The notes beneath the pieces were generated by a model. It did no database searches. It worked only from the letters and a program-made list of their open reading frames with translations, and had not been told where the DNA came from. Positions 8,509 to 17,555 of a stretch of DNA of 64,000 bases are shown here, piece by piece. The position numbers and the translations under genes are program-made. Where the stretch lies: positions 1 through 64,000 of the forward strand of contig CALGIJ010000005.1 of assembly GCA_937915545.1 (NCBI GenBank), read 5' to 3'. Position 1 is the stretch's first letter. Every line of letters starts with the position of its first letter. This DNA is from an uncultured Desulfobacterales bacterium. Lineage in GTDB: Bacteria > Desulfobacterota > Desulfobulbia > Desulfobulbales > Desulfocapsaceae.

Positions 8509-9813
8509 TTATTCCGGGTTGAGGATGCGGATCTTCACCGTCGGGGCGCTGCATACCGGCAGGCCGTCGATCTCGGCGATGGCCTTGACCACCGCGTCCT
8601 CCTCGGCGTTATGGGTGCGGAAGACGATATAGACCGGCTCGCCGCTGTCCTGGCCGTCCTGCATCATCGACTGGATGGAGATGCCGTACTTGCCGAAGAT
8701 GCCGGTGATCATCGCCAGCACCCCCGGCTGGTCGAGGGCGGTGACACGGAAGTAATAGGGGCAGACGAGATGGCGCATCGGGGTGATGGTCGGCTCGCCG
8801 ATATGTTCCGGCAAAAAGGCCAGGGCCGGCACGCGGTTGACGCTGCCGCAGCTGATATTGCGGCCGATGTCGACCACGTCGGCGCAGACGGCGCTGCCGG
8901 TGGGCATCATTCCGGCGCCTCTGCCGTAGAGCATGACGTCGCCGACCGTGTCCCCCTGGAACTGGATGCCGTTGAAGGCGCCGTTTACCGTGGCCAGCAT
9001 GTGGCTCTTGGGCACCATGGTCGGGTGGACGCGGGCCTCGAAGCTGTCGCCGTGGTTGCGGCTGATGGCGAGCAGCTTGATGCGGAAGCCGAACTTCTCG
9101 GCGAAGCGGATGTCGATAGGCTCGATGGAGCTGATGCCCTCGACGGTGATGTGCTCGAGGCGCACGTTTTTCCCATAGGCCAGGGTCATGAGGATGGCGA
9201 GTTTATGGGCGGTGTCGATGCCCTCGACGTCGTAGGTCGGGTCGGCCTCGGCGTAGCCGAGCTGCTGCGCCTCGGCGAGCACCTCGACAAAGGGCGTGCC
9301 ACGGTCGGTCATCTGCGAGAGGATGTAGTTGGCGGTGCCGTTCATGATCCCCTCGATGAAGTTGATGCGGTTGGCCACCAGCCCTTCCTTGAGGGCCTTG
9401 ATCACCGGGATGCCGCCGCCGACACTGGCTTCGAAGCCGACTTCGACGTTTTTCGCCGCGGCGGCACGGAAGATCTCGCCGCCGTGCACCGAGAGCAGCG
9501 CCTTGTTGGCGGTAATGACGTGCTTGCCGGCGTCGATGGCGGCGAGCAGGAAGCTTTTCGCCGGCTCCATGCCGCCGATGAGCTCGACGACGATATCGAT
9601 CTGCGGGTCGGCGAAGATGTCGGCGGCCCGTGCGGTCAGGGTGACTCCGGCGAACTCTGCGGGCAGCTCGGTAATGGCGATGTCGGCGACGGTCTTGAGG
9701 GTGAAGGTGATGCCGGTTTTCTGCCGCAGGCGTTCCTGCTGTTCGAGGAGAGCGTAGGCAAGGCCTTTGCCGACGGTGCCGAAACCGATGATGCCGACCT
9801 GGATGTCTTTCAT
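8509..9813 (-). CDS. hom: Homoserine dehydrogenase
   Basis: Reduces aspartate semialdehyde to homoserine with NAD(P)H, the branch point to threonine and methionine. It has 434 residues. The N-terminal Rossmann motif GIIGFGTVGKG lies at residues 7-17. The catalytic domain contains ELIGGMEPAK, ITANKALLS and the family stretch FIEGIMNGTANYILSQM. The C-terminal 75 residues form an ACT domain (YYFRVTALDQPGVLAMI...), expected to mediate feedback inhibition by threonine. It is the first gene of a three-gene minus-strand operon with apgM and a thioesterase. There is no strong ribosome-binding site before the ATG. Confidence 0.96.
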   Translation of the reverse strand: MKDIQVGIIGFGTVGKGLAYALLEQQERLRQKTGITFTLKTVADIAITELPAEFAGVTLTARAADIFADPQIDIVVELIGGMEPAKSFLLAAIDAGKHVITANKALLSVHGGEIFRAAAAKNVEVGFEASVGGGIPVIKALKEGLVANRINFIEGIMNGTANYILSQMTDRGTPFVEVLAEAQQLGYAEADPTYDVEGIDTAHKLAILMTLAYGKNVRLEHITVEGISSIEPIDIRFAEKFGFRIKLLAISRNHGDSFEARVHPTMVPKSHMLATVNGAFNGIQFQGDTVGDVMLYGRGAGMMPTGSAVCADVVDIGRNISCGSVNRVPALAFLPEHIGEPTITPMRHLVCPYYFRVTALDQPGVLAMITGIFGKYGISIQSMMQDGQDSGEPVYIVFRTHNAEEDAVVKAIAEIDGLPVCSAPTVKIRILNPE

Positions 9814-10166
9814 GTGCGTTCAGTAGGTGGAAGGTGTTGACGTGAAGATGGAGTGCCTGTGCTGGCGCCGGCCACCGGCCATGGCGGGCTGGCGGGAAAG
9901 GCGCGGAGCGTGGCGGGAAGCAAGTACGGTACCCGCTTTCCGGTTGAAAGTCAAAATCTTCGCGGAGATATTTTTATGGCCCGGGCTGCTGATTTGGTCT
10001 ATAGTATTTCGCTTGCCAACGTGGCGCCCATGGCTGCGGCGCCGCGTCGATATTCTCTCGTATGTGACCGGATTTCCCGCATTGGCGGGTCGTTGGTATT
10101 CTTATTCGTGCCGCCCCGCGAGGGGGCTGCGCCAACCTTGAACGTAAGCAGGAGGAAAGGAGCATC
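9814..10166. other. Intergenic region between divergent hom and adk
   Basis: This 353-base region separates two divergent genes and should hold both promoters. A TATAGT element near 10010 is a possible -10 box for adk, but no convincing -35 accompanies it. The adk ribosome-binding site (AGGAGGAAAGGAG) ends the region. No gene is recognised. Confidence 0.5.
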
Positions 10167-10847
10167 ATGGGCAAAAATATTCTCATCTTTGGGCCGAACG
10201 GCAGTGGCAAGGGCACCCAGGGGGCCATCGTACAGAAGAAATTCAACCTGCCCCATATCGAGTCGGGCGCCATCTTCCGCGAGCATATCGTCGGCGGCAC
10301 CGAGCTTGGCAAAAAGGCCAAGGCCTATATCGACCGCGGCGACCTCGTGCCGGACGACATCACCATCCCGATGATGGTCTCCCGCCTCCAGAAAGAAGAC
10401 TGCAAGGCCGGCTGGATTCTCGACGGCTTCCCGCGCTCCAAGGATCAGGCGATCACCCTCGCCGAGACGCTGAAGAAAGAGGGCCTGGCCCTCGACTACG
10501 TCATCGAGATCGTCCTCGACCGCCAGATCGCCCGTGAGCGCATCATGGGCCGCCGCCTCTGCGTCAATGACAACAACCATCCCAACCATATCGCCTTCGA
10601 CGCCATCAAGCCGGTGGAAAAAGACGGCAAGCTGGTGTGCCGCGTCTGCGGCGGCGAGCTCAAGACCCGCGCCGACGATCAGGACGTCGAGGCTATCGAC
10701 AAGCGTCATAATATCTACTACGACACCGTCACCGGCACCATGGCGGCGGTCAACTACTTCAAGAGCGCCGACGGCCCCAAAGTCATTTCCGTCGACGGCT
10801 CGGCCTCGATCGGCGAGGTCACCGAAGCGATCATGAAACAGCTCTAA
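10167..10847 (+). CDS. adk: Adenylate kinase
   Basis: Transfers phosphate between ATP and AMP to keep adenylate pools balanced. It has 226 residues. The P-loop GPNGSGKGTQ is at residues 8-17. The AMP-binding stretch IESGAIFREHI, the DGFPRS motif and the LID-domain start RRLC are all present. The LID contains further cysteines (CRVC), hinting at metal binding, though not in the standard four-cysteine spacing. A strong AGGAGGAAAGGAG box precedes the ATG. It stands alone between hom (divergent) and the cobA-hemD fusion. Confidence 0.95.
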   Translation: MGKNILIFGPNGSGKGTQGAIVQKKFNLPHIESGAIFREHIVGGTELGKKAKAYIDRGDLVPDDITIPMMVSRLQKEDCKAGWILDGFPRSKDQAITLAETLKKEGLALDYVIEIVLDRQIARERIMGRRLCVNDNNHPNHIAFDAIKPVEKDGKLVCRVCGGELKTRADDQDVEAIDKRHNIYYDTVTGTMAAVNYFKSADGPKVISVDGSASIGEVTEAIMKQL

Positions 10848-10980
10848 TCCGTTTCCCCGGCGGGCGCGGGCATTTCCCCGCGCCCGTCCGCCGTCGCGCG
10901 GTTTGCCCAGGCAAAACACCCGCCGCGATGCCTGTTCAACTCCCCCCTTTGTCGCTCGTTTGCGCGAGCCCTCTAACGCA

Positions 10981-12522
10981 ATGAAGAAAATTGGAAAGGT
11001 ATACCTGGTCGGCGCCGGTCCGGGCGATCCGGGCCTGATCACCGTGCGTGGCAAGAGCCTGCTGGAAAAGGCCGAAGTGGTGGTCTACGACTATCTCGCC
11101 GGCAAGAAGCTGCTGAAACATGTGACCCCGGGAGCCGAGCTGATCTACGTCGGCAAGAAGGGCGGGGTGGAGCACAGCCATACCCAGGAGGAGATCAACC
11201 AGATGCTGGTCGATCACGCCCGCAGCGGCAAGATGGTGGTCCGTCTCAAAGGCGGCGACCCCTTCATTTTCGGCCGCGGTGGCGAGGAAGTGCAGGAACT
11301 GCACGCCGCCGGCGTCGCCTTCGAGGTCGTCCCCGGCGTGACCTCGGCCACCGCCGCCGCCACCTATGCCGGCATCCCCATCACCCACCGCGACTACACC
11401 GCCACCGTCGCCTTCCTCACCGGCCACGAGGACCCGACCAAGGAGAACTCCGGCATCGACTGGGAGAAGCTGGCCACCGGGGTCGGCACGCTGGTGGTCT
11501 ATATGGGCATCAAGAACCTGCCCATCATCGTCGCCAACCTCATCAAGTACGGTCGCGACCCCAAGACCCCGGTGGCGGTGGTGCGCTGGGCCTCGACCCC
11601 GGAGCAGCGCTCGGTGGTCGGCACCCTGGAGACCATTGCCGACGTGGTCAAGGACGCCGGCATCAAGCCGCCGTCGCTGATCATCATTGGCGAGGTGGTG
11701 CGGCTGCGCGACACCATCGACTGGTATGAGAAGCGCCCCCTGTTCGGCAAGAAAATCCTCGTCACCCGCACCCGCGAGCAGGCCAGCGAACTGGTCGCCG
11801 GGCTGGAGGAATTTGGCGCCGACTGCCTCGAGTTCTCCACTATCCGCATTCAGCCGGTGGACTCCTACGCCGCCCTGGACGAGCAGCTGGAGCGCCTCGA
11901 CGAGTTCCACTGGATCCTCTTCACCTCGCTCAACGGCGTCAAATACTTCTTCGAGCGCCTCCACAGCAAGGGCCTGGACGCGCGCAGCCTCAAGGGACCG
12001 GAGATCGCCGTGGTCGGCAAGAGCACCGCCGACCTGCTGCTCCACTACGGGCTGCATGCCGACCTCATCCCCAGCGTCTTCACCGGCGAGGGGCTGGCCG
12101 AGAGCCTGCTCGACCAGGGGGTGGAAGGACGCAACATCCTCATCCCCAGGGCCCTGCAGGCCAGGGAGATCCTTCCCGAGACGCTGCGCGGCGCCGGCGC
12201 CCAGGTGACGGTGGTGCCGGTCTACCAGAACTGCCCGGCCGAAGGCGACAAAGAGTTCCTCCGCGCCGAGCTGGAGCGTGGCGCCATACACATGGTGACC
12301 TTTACCAGTTCCTCGACGGTGCGCAATTTCCTCGCCCTGCTCGAGGGTGGCGCCCCCGGCGAGGTGGAGAAGCTCATGGCCGGGGTGAAGATTGCCGCTA
12401 TCGGCCCGATCACCGCCAAGACGGTCACCGACAGCGGGCTCAAGGTCGATGTCATGCCAGAAGAGCACACCATCGCCGCGATGATCGAGGCGATCGTCGC
12501 CCACTATGGGGCCGCTCAGTAG
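10981..12522 (+). CDS. Uroporphyrinogen-III C-methyltransferase / uroporphyrinogen-III synthase fusion (CobA-HemD)
   Basis: A bifunctional tetrapyrrole enzyme of 513 residues. Residues 1-245 are the SAM-dependent methyltransferase that makes precorrin-2: VYLVGAGPGDPGLITVRG, VVRLKGGDPFIFGRGGEE and VPGVTSATAAATYAGIP. Residues about 255-510 are uroporphyrinogen-III synthase, HemD (ILVTRTREQASEL...WILFTSLNGVKYF...AIGPITAKT). Together they feed siroheme, and in anaerobes also the alternative haem route, supplying sulfite-reductase-type cofactors. I start at ATG 10981 because the SUMT fold begins there. The in-frame ATG at 10903 would add a non-conserved tail. A long antisense open frame here is a GC artefact. 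Confidence 0.93.
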   Translation: MKKIGKVYLVGAGPGDPGLITVRGKSLLEKAEVVVYDYLAGKKLLKHVTPGAELIYVGKKGGVEHSHTQEEINQMLVDHARSGKMVVRLKGGDPFIFGRGGEEVQELHAAGVAFEVVPGVTSATAAATYAGIPITHRDYTATVAFLTGHEDPTKENSGIDWEKLATGVGTLVVYMGIKNLPIIVANLIKYGRDPKTPVAVVRWASTPEQRSVVGTLETIADVVKDAGIKPPSLIIIGEVVRLRDTIDWYEKRPLFGKKILVTRTREQASELVAGLEEFGADCLEFSTIRIQPVDSYAALDEQLERLDEFHWILFTSLNGVKYFFERLHSKGLDARSLKGPEIAVVGKSTADLLLHYGLHADLIPSVFTGEGLAESLLDQGVEGRNILIPRALQAREILPETLRGAGAQVTVVPVYQNCPAEGDKEFLRAELERGAIHMVTFTSSSTVRNFLALLEGGAPGEVEKLMAGVKIAAIGPITAKTVTDSGLKVDVMPEEHTIAAMIEAIVAHYGAAQ

Positions 12523-12910
12523 GCGGCCTCTGCGCGTGCGGGATGGCCGGCCGGAAGAGAATGGCCGGCCGGCTGTCAAGAGACGCCGTCAAACGGCGCC
12601 CAGCAATGAAGAGGGCATTCGCTGCCGTGCCTGCGGCCAGGTGGTCACCGGGGGCGAGCAGCGATGTGCCATGGGCGGCGCCCATAAGCATACCTTCTTC
12701 AACCCGGCCGGTATCGTCTACGAGGTCGGCTGCTTTCGCCAGGCAGCCGGCTGCATTGTCTCCGGGCCACCCTCCGCCGAGTTCAGCTGGTTCGCCGGCC
12801 ACCTGTGGCGCATCGCCCTCTGTCGCCGCTGCCGCACCCACCTCGGCTGGCACTTCACCGCCGGCGACGAGTCGTTTTTCGGCTTGATTCTTCCCCGGCT
12901 GGTGCCATAG
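12506..12910 (+). CDS. Bacterial CULT-domain (cereblon-like) protein
   Basis: A 134-residue protein of the CULT family, the domain of cereblon that binds thalidomide-type ligands. Two zinc-knuckle pairs are visible: C40-R-A-C43 and C106-R-R-C109. The aromatic-cage tryptophans are W95 (SWF), W101 and W115 (HLGW). Their spacing of 6 and 14 equals that of human cereblon W380/W386/W400. The GAHKHTFFNPAG and YEVGCF...GC segments are also family-typical. Bacterial members such as the Magnetospirillum protein are similar stand-alone domains of unknown physiological role. The start overlaps the end of cobA-hemD by 17 bp, suggesting co-transcription. The first 37 residues are basic and not conserved, so the true start is uncertain. 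Confidence 0.88.
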   Translation: MGPLSRRPLRVRDGRPEENGRPAVKRRRQTAPSNEEGIRCRACGQVVTGGEQRCAMGGAHKHTFFNPAGIVYEVGCFRQAAGCIVSGPPSAEFSWFAGHLWRIALCRRCRTHLGWHFTAGDESFFGLILPRLVP

Positions 12911-13035
12911 CGGTTATTCAGCCCGCTGGCACCGCACCGCTGTTTTCCAGCAGGCTTTCTCTCCTCGCCGCCCTCTCGTCAATCGTCAGGGGCGCCACGT
13001 CTGGCCGGCCTCTGCCCGTATGCGCCGGGGTCGGC

Positions 13036-16000
13036 TCAGCTGCCCCTGATGAGATCGAGCAACTCCTCGGAGCTCATCTTGGCGCTTATGTCGCTGCCGT
13101 CGAGCAGGCTGCCCGCCAGCTCCCGCTTTTCCTGGTGCAGCTTGACGATCTTTTCCTCAACCGTGCCCTTGCACACCAGGCGGTAGATGGTCACCGGCCG
13201 CGTCTGGCCGATGCGGTAGGCGCGATCCGAGGCTTGGTCCTCCACCGCCGGGTTCCACCACGGGTCCATATGGATGACATAGTCGGCGGCGGTGAGATTG
13301 AGGCCGAGTCCGCCGGCCTTGAGGCTGATGAGAAAGAGGTCGCCATGGCCGGACTGGAAGGCGTCGACGCTGACCTTGCGCAGTTTCCCCGGGGTACTGC
13401 CGTCGAGGTACTGATAGCTGACGCCCTGGCGGTCGAGATATTCGCGGATAAGCGACAGGTGGCCGATGAATTGGCTGAACACCAAGGCCTTGTGGCCGCT
13501 GGAGAGGAGTTCCTCGACAATGGAGGAGAAGACGCGCAGCTTGGCGCTCTCGGCATTGCTGTTGGCGTCGATGAGCCGTGGGTGGCAGCAGGCCTGGCGC
13601 AGGCGCATGATCTCGGTGAGGATGCGCAGGTGGCGACCCTTCTTGTCGGTGTTGTTTTCCAGGCTGTCGATGGCGTTTTGCCGCAGGGCCTCGTAAAAAA
13701 CCGCCTCTTCCGGGCTCATCTCCACCTCGAGGGTGACCTCGGTACGCAGCGGCAGCTCTTCGAGCACCTGGGACTTGATGCGCCGCAGGATGAAGGGGCG
13801 GATGAGTTTTTTCAGCTGCAGCTTGGCCTCGCGGTCGTGGAAGCGCTCGATGGGGATGGCGAAGCGCTCGTTGAAGCTGTTGAGGCTGCCGAGCAGGCCG
13901 GGGTTGATGAAGTTGAAGAGGTTCCACAGCTCGCCGAGGTGGTTCTCGATGGGGGTGCCGGTGGTGATCAGCTTGAACCGCGCCGACAGCGCCATGGCCG
14001 CCTGGGAGCGCTTGGTGCTCGAGTTCTTGATGGCCTGGGCCTCGTCGAGGATGATCGCCTGCCACTGCACCGAGGAGAGCAGCTCGTGCTCCTGCTGCAG
14101 CAGGGTATAGGTGGTGATGAGCAGGTCGAACTTGCCGAGGCTGCGGATGCTTTTCTCGCGGTCGCGGCCGGTGAACAGCTTGACCTTGATGGTCGGGGTG
14201 AAGCGGCGTACCTCCGACTGCCAGTTGGAAGATACCGAGGTCGGGGCGACCACCAGGGATGGCCCGTCGACGGCCAGCTTGAGGACTATGGCCAGCGACT
14301 GCAGGGTCTTGCCGAGGCCCATGTCGTCGGCGAGACAGCCGCCCACCCCCCAGTGCGCCAGGCGGGCCAGCCACTCGAAGCCCTCGCGCTGATAGACGCG
14401 CAGTTCGGCGCGCAGGGTCGAGGGCAGTTCCGGCATATAGTTCTGGGCGTCGCGCATCTTCTCGAGGACCCGTGACCAGCCGGTGTCGGTCTCGGTGCGC
14501 ACCTGGCTGGTCAGCTTCTCCAGCTGCATCGCCGCCAGGGGGTGATAGAGGAGTTCGTTGTCATCGCCGCCGTCGCCGTCGGCAAAGAGGCTGAGCTCGT
14601 CGAGGCGCTTGCGGAACTCCTGGGTCAGGGCGATGAACTGGCCGTCGTTGATCTCGACGAAGCGGCCGGTGCTGGTGCGCATGCGGGCGAGGAGGTCCTT
14701 GAGCTCGATGACCTGGCCTTGGTCGAGGGTCAGCTGCCCGCTCAGCGAGAACCACTCCTGGGCGTTGGTGCGGATCTTGAGGTTGAGATTGCGGTAACCG
14801 ACCTTCTGGGTGATGGTCAGCTTTTCGCCCTCCGGCCACTCGATGACCACCTTGTCGCGGATGGCCTGCAGCTCCATCAAGGTCTGCAGGCAGTCATCGG
14901 GGTCGAGGAGGTGCCACTCGCGGTCGTTTTCCTGCTCCATGTCCATGGCCAGATCGAGCATCGGGCACATCTCTTCTATGTCGCGCGCCTTTTCCTCTTC
15001 GAGGGCGAGGTTGCGGCGCGTCTGCAGGCGGCGGCCGTTGACCTCGGCCATGATATTCTCCACCCCCTGGCCCGGCTTGAGGTAGTGCCCGCCCTCGACG
15101 AAGGGTTTGACGAACATCTCCAGGCGAAAGCCGGTGCCGTAGGGAATGAGGTGCATGTAGATGGTGGAGTCGGCCTCGACGAAGGTGATGTTGCCGGCGT
15201 GGCGGCTGCTGTCGGCGGCGATGGCCGAGTGCACGGTCATGAACGAGGAGATGTTGCCGATGGCGGTGAGGACCTGTTCGCTGGCCGATTTCGGCACGGT
15301 GATGCCGCTTTTGCCGGTGATCTGGGCGATGCGCCGGTGGTTGTCGTTGATGCTGATGATCTTGACCCGGGTGGGCGTCTCGCGGAGGGTGTTGATGCTG
15401 TCGCCGGTGACCGGGTGGGCGAAGCAGATATGCAGAAAGTCGCCGCGCTCCTCGACCAGCAGTTCCGGTTCGCCGGCAACGAACTCCACCGGCGTGCTGG
15501 GGGAGTTGGACAGGTAGAGATGGGGGTGGCCGATCATCTGCGGCAGGGCCTTGTCCATCGGCAGGGAGAAGGAAACGTGCTGGGTCTCCGGAGCCTCGAT
15601 CTTTTTGATTTCGGCGCAGATGCGGCGATCCTGGCTGGAGAGGTAGGGAAGCGTGCCCGCCTGGTAGAGGCGCGCCAGGGAGATCGGCCGCCCTTTGCTC
15701 CAGCGCCCGTCGTCGCCGAGTTTCTGCTCTCTTGGCAAGACCTCGATGTCTCTGCCTTTAAAGGCCACCATCCACGCCAGGCGGGTCTGTCCGCGGGCGG
15801 CGTCGTGATCCTGGGAGGTGGCGAGAATCAGCGCTTCGAGGGTGCGTCGCCATGGTTCCTCGGCCTCGAGGAGGGGCAGGAGGGGGATGATCGCGGTCTC
15901 TTGGCGGAGCAGGCTGTAGGCGGCGGCATAGTCGGAGCCGTCATGGTGCGCGGCGGCGAGAAGCTCGGCCAGCAGTTGAGTGAAGAGGCGAAAACAGCCG

Positions 16001-17193
16001 TTCTCGCTGCGCTGGTAGCTGTCCTCGATGACGGCCAGGCTGTCGGCATCGATGGCGCTGTTCAGCCAGTACTGGCAGAGGCCGGCAAAGATGAGGCCAA
16101 GCGTCGAAGGCCGGGGGCGTCCTCCGAGGGTCAGCGTCTCTCCCGGAGCTTCCTTGGTGAGGTGCGAGGCGATGACCTGGGCGAGGAAGCGGTAGGCCTC
16201 GTTCTCCGGGGCGACGGGGAACTGTGCCAGGGCGATGCCGATGTCGTCGGCGATGGCCGCGTACTCGTCCCGGGAGGCGCCGTCGAGCCGGGCGAGGATG
16301 TAAAAGAGGCCGGCAGGCCCGAAAAAGGCTACCTTCTCGCCCTTGCCGAGGGAGCGCAGGAAATCGAGGTCGCGCTCGAAGGCGGCCATGGCGGCCTTCT
16401 TGTCACCGCGCAAAAAGAGCAGGGTGCCGCGAGCGCCGGTGCCAAGGAATGAGTCGTTTCTGTCGAGCAGGAGGGCGGCGTCGTCGAGCCGACCGCGATA
16501 AAGCAGTTCGTTATAGAGCAGCCGTCTGAATGGCAGACGTTCGTCCTCGCTCAGCTGGGCGAATTCCTCTTCGTTTTCGAGATAGGCGAACACCTCGGGG
16601 TAATCGGCGAGAGTCTCGCTGCCGTAGTGGAGGACGTTGTTGAGCAGGTAGAACTGGAAGGAGGTGGACAGCGAGCGGAACCACTGGCGATCGAAGGGCC
16701 TGGTCATGATGCGCACCGCCGGCGGCGGGTCGGCGGCGAGATCGCGGCACTGGGCGGCGATGAACTCCCCGGCGTCGTCGATGAGCTGGAACTGCTGGGT
16801 GTAGATGCCGATGCGCATCTCGCGCATGCCCCGCCAGCAGCGCGTCGTCCATTTGCCGTAGTAGTAGGAAACGGGGGCCTCGGCCTGGATGACCTCGGCC
16901 CAGGTGGCGAAAGTGCCGCCGGCAATGGCCAGCTTGCTGAGGCTCTCCACCAGATCGGGGTGGCACTGCCGTTCGCGGGTGATCAGTCCCAGTTGTTCGA
17001 ATTTATTGAGATAATGGGAGAGGTTGGCGGCGGTTGGCTTGTTGCCGCGAGGGTTTCTGATGTCGAGCCGGCGCAGGCAGTTGATGATCAGCGTGGAGTG
17101 CGCCGGTTCGTAGACGATGGAGAGAAATTGGAGGAGTGCCTGTTCGAACGGGGTGAGTTTGTGGTATTGGTCGAGGAGGCGGAGGGTGTCCAT
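13036..17193 (-). CDS. SNF2-family helicase/ATPase
   Basis: A 1,385-residue superfamily-2 DNA translocase. The C-terminal 460 residues hold all helicase motifs: DDMGLGKT (motif I, lysine 962), LDEAQAIKN (motif II, about 1050), TTGTPIENHLGELW (III), LVFSQF (IV), LKAGGLGLNLTAADYVI (V) and ASDRAYRIGQTRPV (VI). The DEAQ variant of DEAH is common in bacterial SNF2 proteins. The roughly 900-residue N-terminal part is not recognised. It starts with a possible winged-helix segment (residues 10-90) and contains no SWIM zinc-finger pattern that I can see. Probable role: ATP-driven remodelling of protein-DNA complexes. It stands alone, and its upstream gap (17194-17555) should contain the promoter. Confidence 0.9.
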   Translation of the reverse strand: MDTLRLLDQYHKLTPFEQALLQFLSIVYEPAHSTLIINCLRRLDIRNPRGNKPTAANLSHYLNKFEQLGLITRERQCHPDLVESLSKLAIAGGTFATWAEVIQAEAPVSYYYGKWTTRCWRGMREMRIGIYTQQFQLIDDAGEFIAAQCRDLAADPPPAVRIMTRPFDRQWFRSLSTSFQFYLLNNVLHYGSETLADYPEVFAYLENEEEFAQLSEDERLPFRRLLYNELLYRGRLDDAALLLDRNDSFLGTGARGTLLFLRGDKKAAMAAFERDLDFLRSLGKGEKVAFFGPAGLFYILARLDGASRDEYAAIADDIGIALAQFPVAPENEAYRFLAQVIASHLTKEAPGETLTLGGRPRPSTLGLIFAGLCQYWLNSAIDADSLAVIEDSYQRSENGCFRLFTQLLAELLAAAHHDGSDYAAAYSLLRQETAIIPLLPLLEAEEPWRRTLEALILATSQDHDAARGQTRLAWMVAFKGRDIEVLPREQKLGDDGRWSKGRPISLARLYQAGTLPYLSSQDRRICAEIKKIEAPETQHVSFSLPMDKALPQMIGHPHLYLSNSPSTPVEFVAGEPELLVEERGDFLHICFAHPVTGDSINTLRETPTRVKIISINDNHRRIAQITGKSGITVPKSASEQVLTAIGNISSFMTVHSAIAADSSRHAGNITFVEADSTIYMHLIPYGTGFRLEMFVKPFVEGGHYLKPGQGVENIMAEVNGRRLQTRRNLALEEEKARDIEEMCPMLDLAMDMEQENDREWHLLDPDDCLQTLMELQAIRDKVVIEWPEGEKLTITQKVGYRNLNLKIRTNAQEWFSLSGQLTLDQGQVIELKDLLARMRTSTGRFVEINDGQFIALTQEFRKRLDELSLFADGDGGDDNELLYHPLAAMQLEKLTSQVRTETDTGWSRVLEKMRDAQNYMPELPSTLRAELRVYQREGFEWLARLAHWGVGGCLADDMGLGKTLQSLAIVLKLAVDGPSLVVAPTSVSSNWQSEVRRFTPTIKVKLFTGRDREKSIRSLGKFDLLITTYTLLQQEHELLSSVQWQAIILDEAQAIKNSSTKRSQAAMALSARFKLITTGTPIENHLGELWNLFNFINPGLLGSLNSFNERFAIPIERFHDREAKLQLKKLIRPFILRRIKSQVLEELPLRTEVTLEVEMSPEEAVFYEALRQNAIDSLENNTDKKGRHLRILTEIMRLRQACCHPRLIDANSNAESAKLRVFSSIVEELLSSGHKALVFSQFIGHLSLIREYLDRQGVSYQYLDGSTPGKLRKVSVDAFQSGHGDLFLISLKAGGLGLNLTAADYVIHMDPWWNPAVEDQASDRAYRIGQTRPVTIYRLVCKGTVEEKIVKLHQEKRELAGSLLDGSDISAKMSSEELLDLIRGS

Positions 17194-17555
17194 CAGTTGA
17201 ATCGTTCCTTGCAGGCGTGACGGCGGGCCGCCAGCGGGGTTGTCGGCAAAGGGCCAGAGAACCAGTCAATATAGCATTGTCACCGCCCCTTGAGAACCAA
17301 AAACTGTCACTGCGCCGCCTCCGCGTCAGTGACGGGAGGGCAAGGCCTGGCCGGTGGTTCCTTTTCCCCGGGGGCCCGCGCGATTTTTCCTTGAAAACCT
17401 CGGGGAAACCTATATCCTGCCTATAAGGCCTCGAAAAAGCGACCATCCCGCTGTGGGTTGCGGTTTGCCGCAGGCCGTAGAAGAGGGTCGTTCCTGTTGA
17501 TCTGATGGTGTCGCAACAGCGGTCGCAATGACGCGCCATCGATGGTATCACGGAG
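17194..17555. other. Intergenic region between the SNF2 gene and the recombinase-like gene
   Basis: A 362-base divergent spacer. A TTGAAA near 17391 and AT-rich TATATCCTGCC after it hint at a promoter, but spacing is not canonical. No gene or RNA is recognised. Confidence 0.4.

Noticed and set aside
12805..14475. Long open frame on the plus strand opposite the SNF2 gene
   Set aside because: Biased, low-complexity translation typical of antisense to GC-rich codons. The minus-strand SNF2 gene has all helicase motifs.
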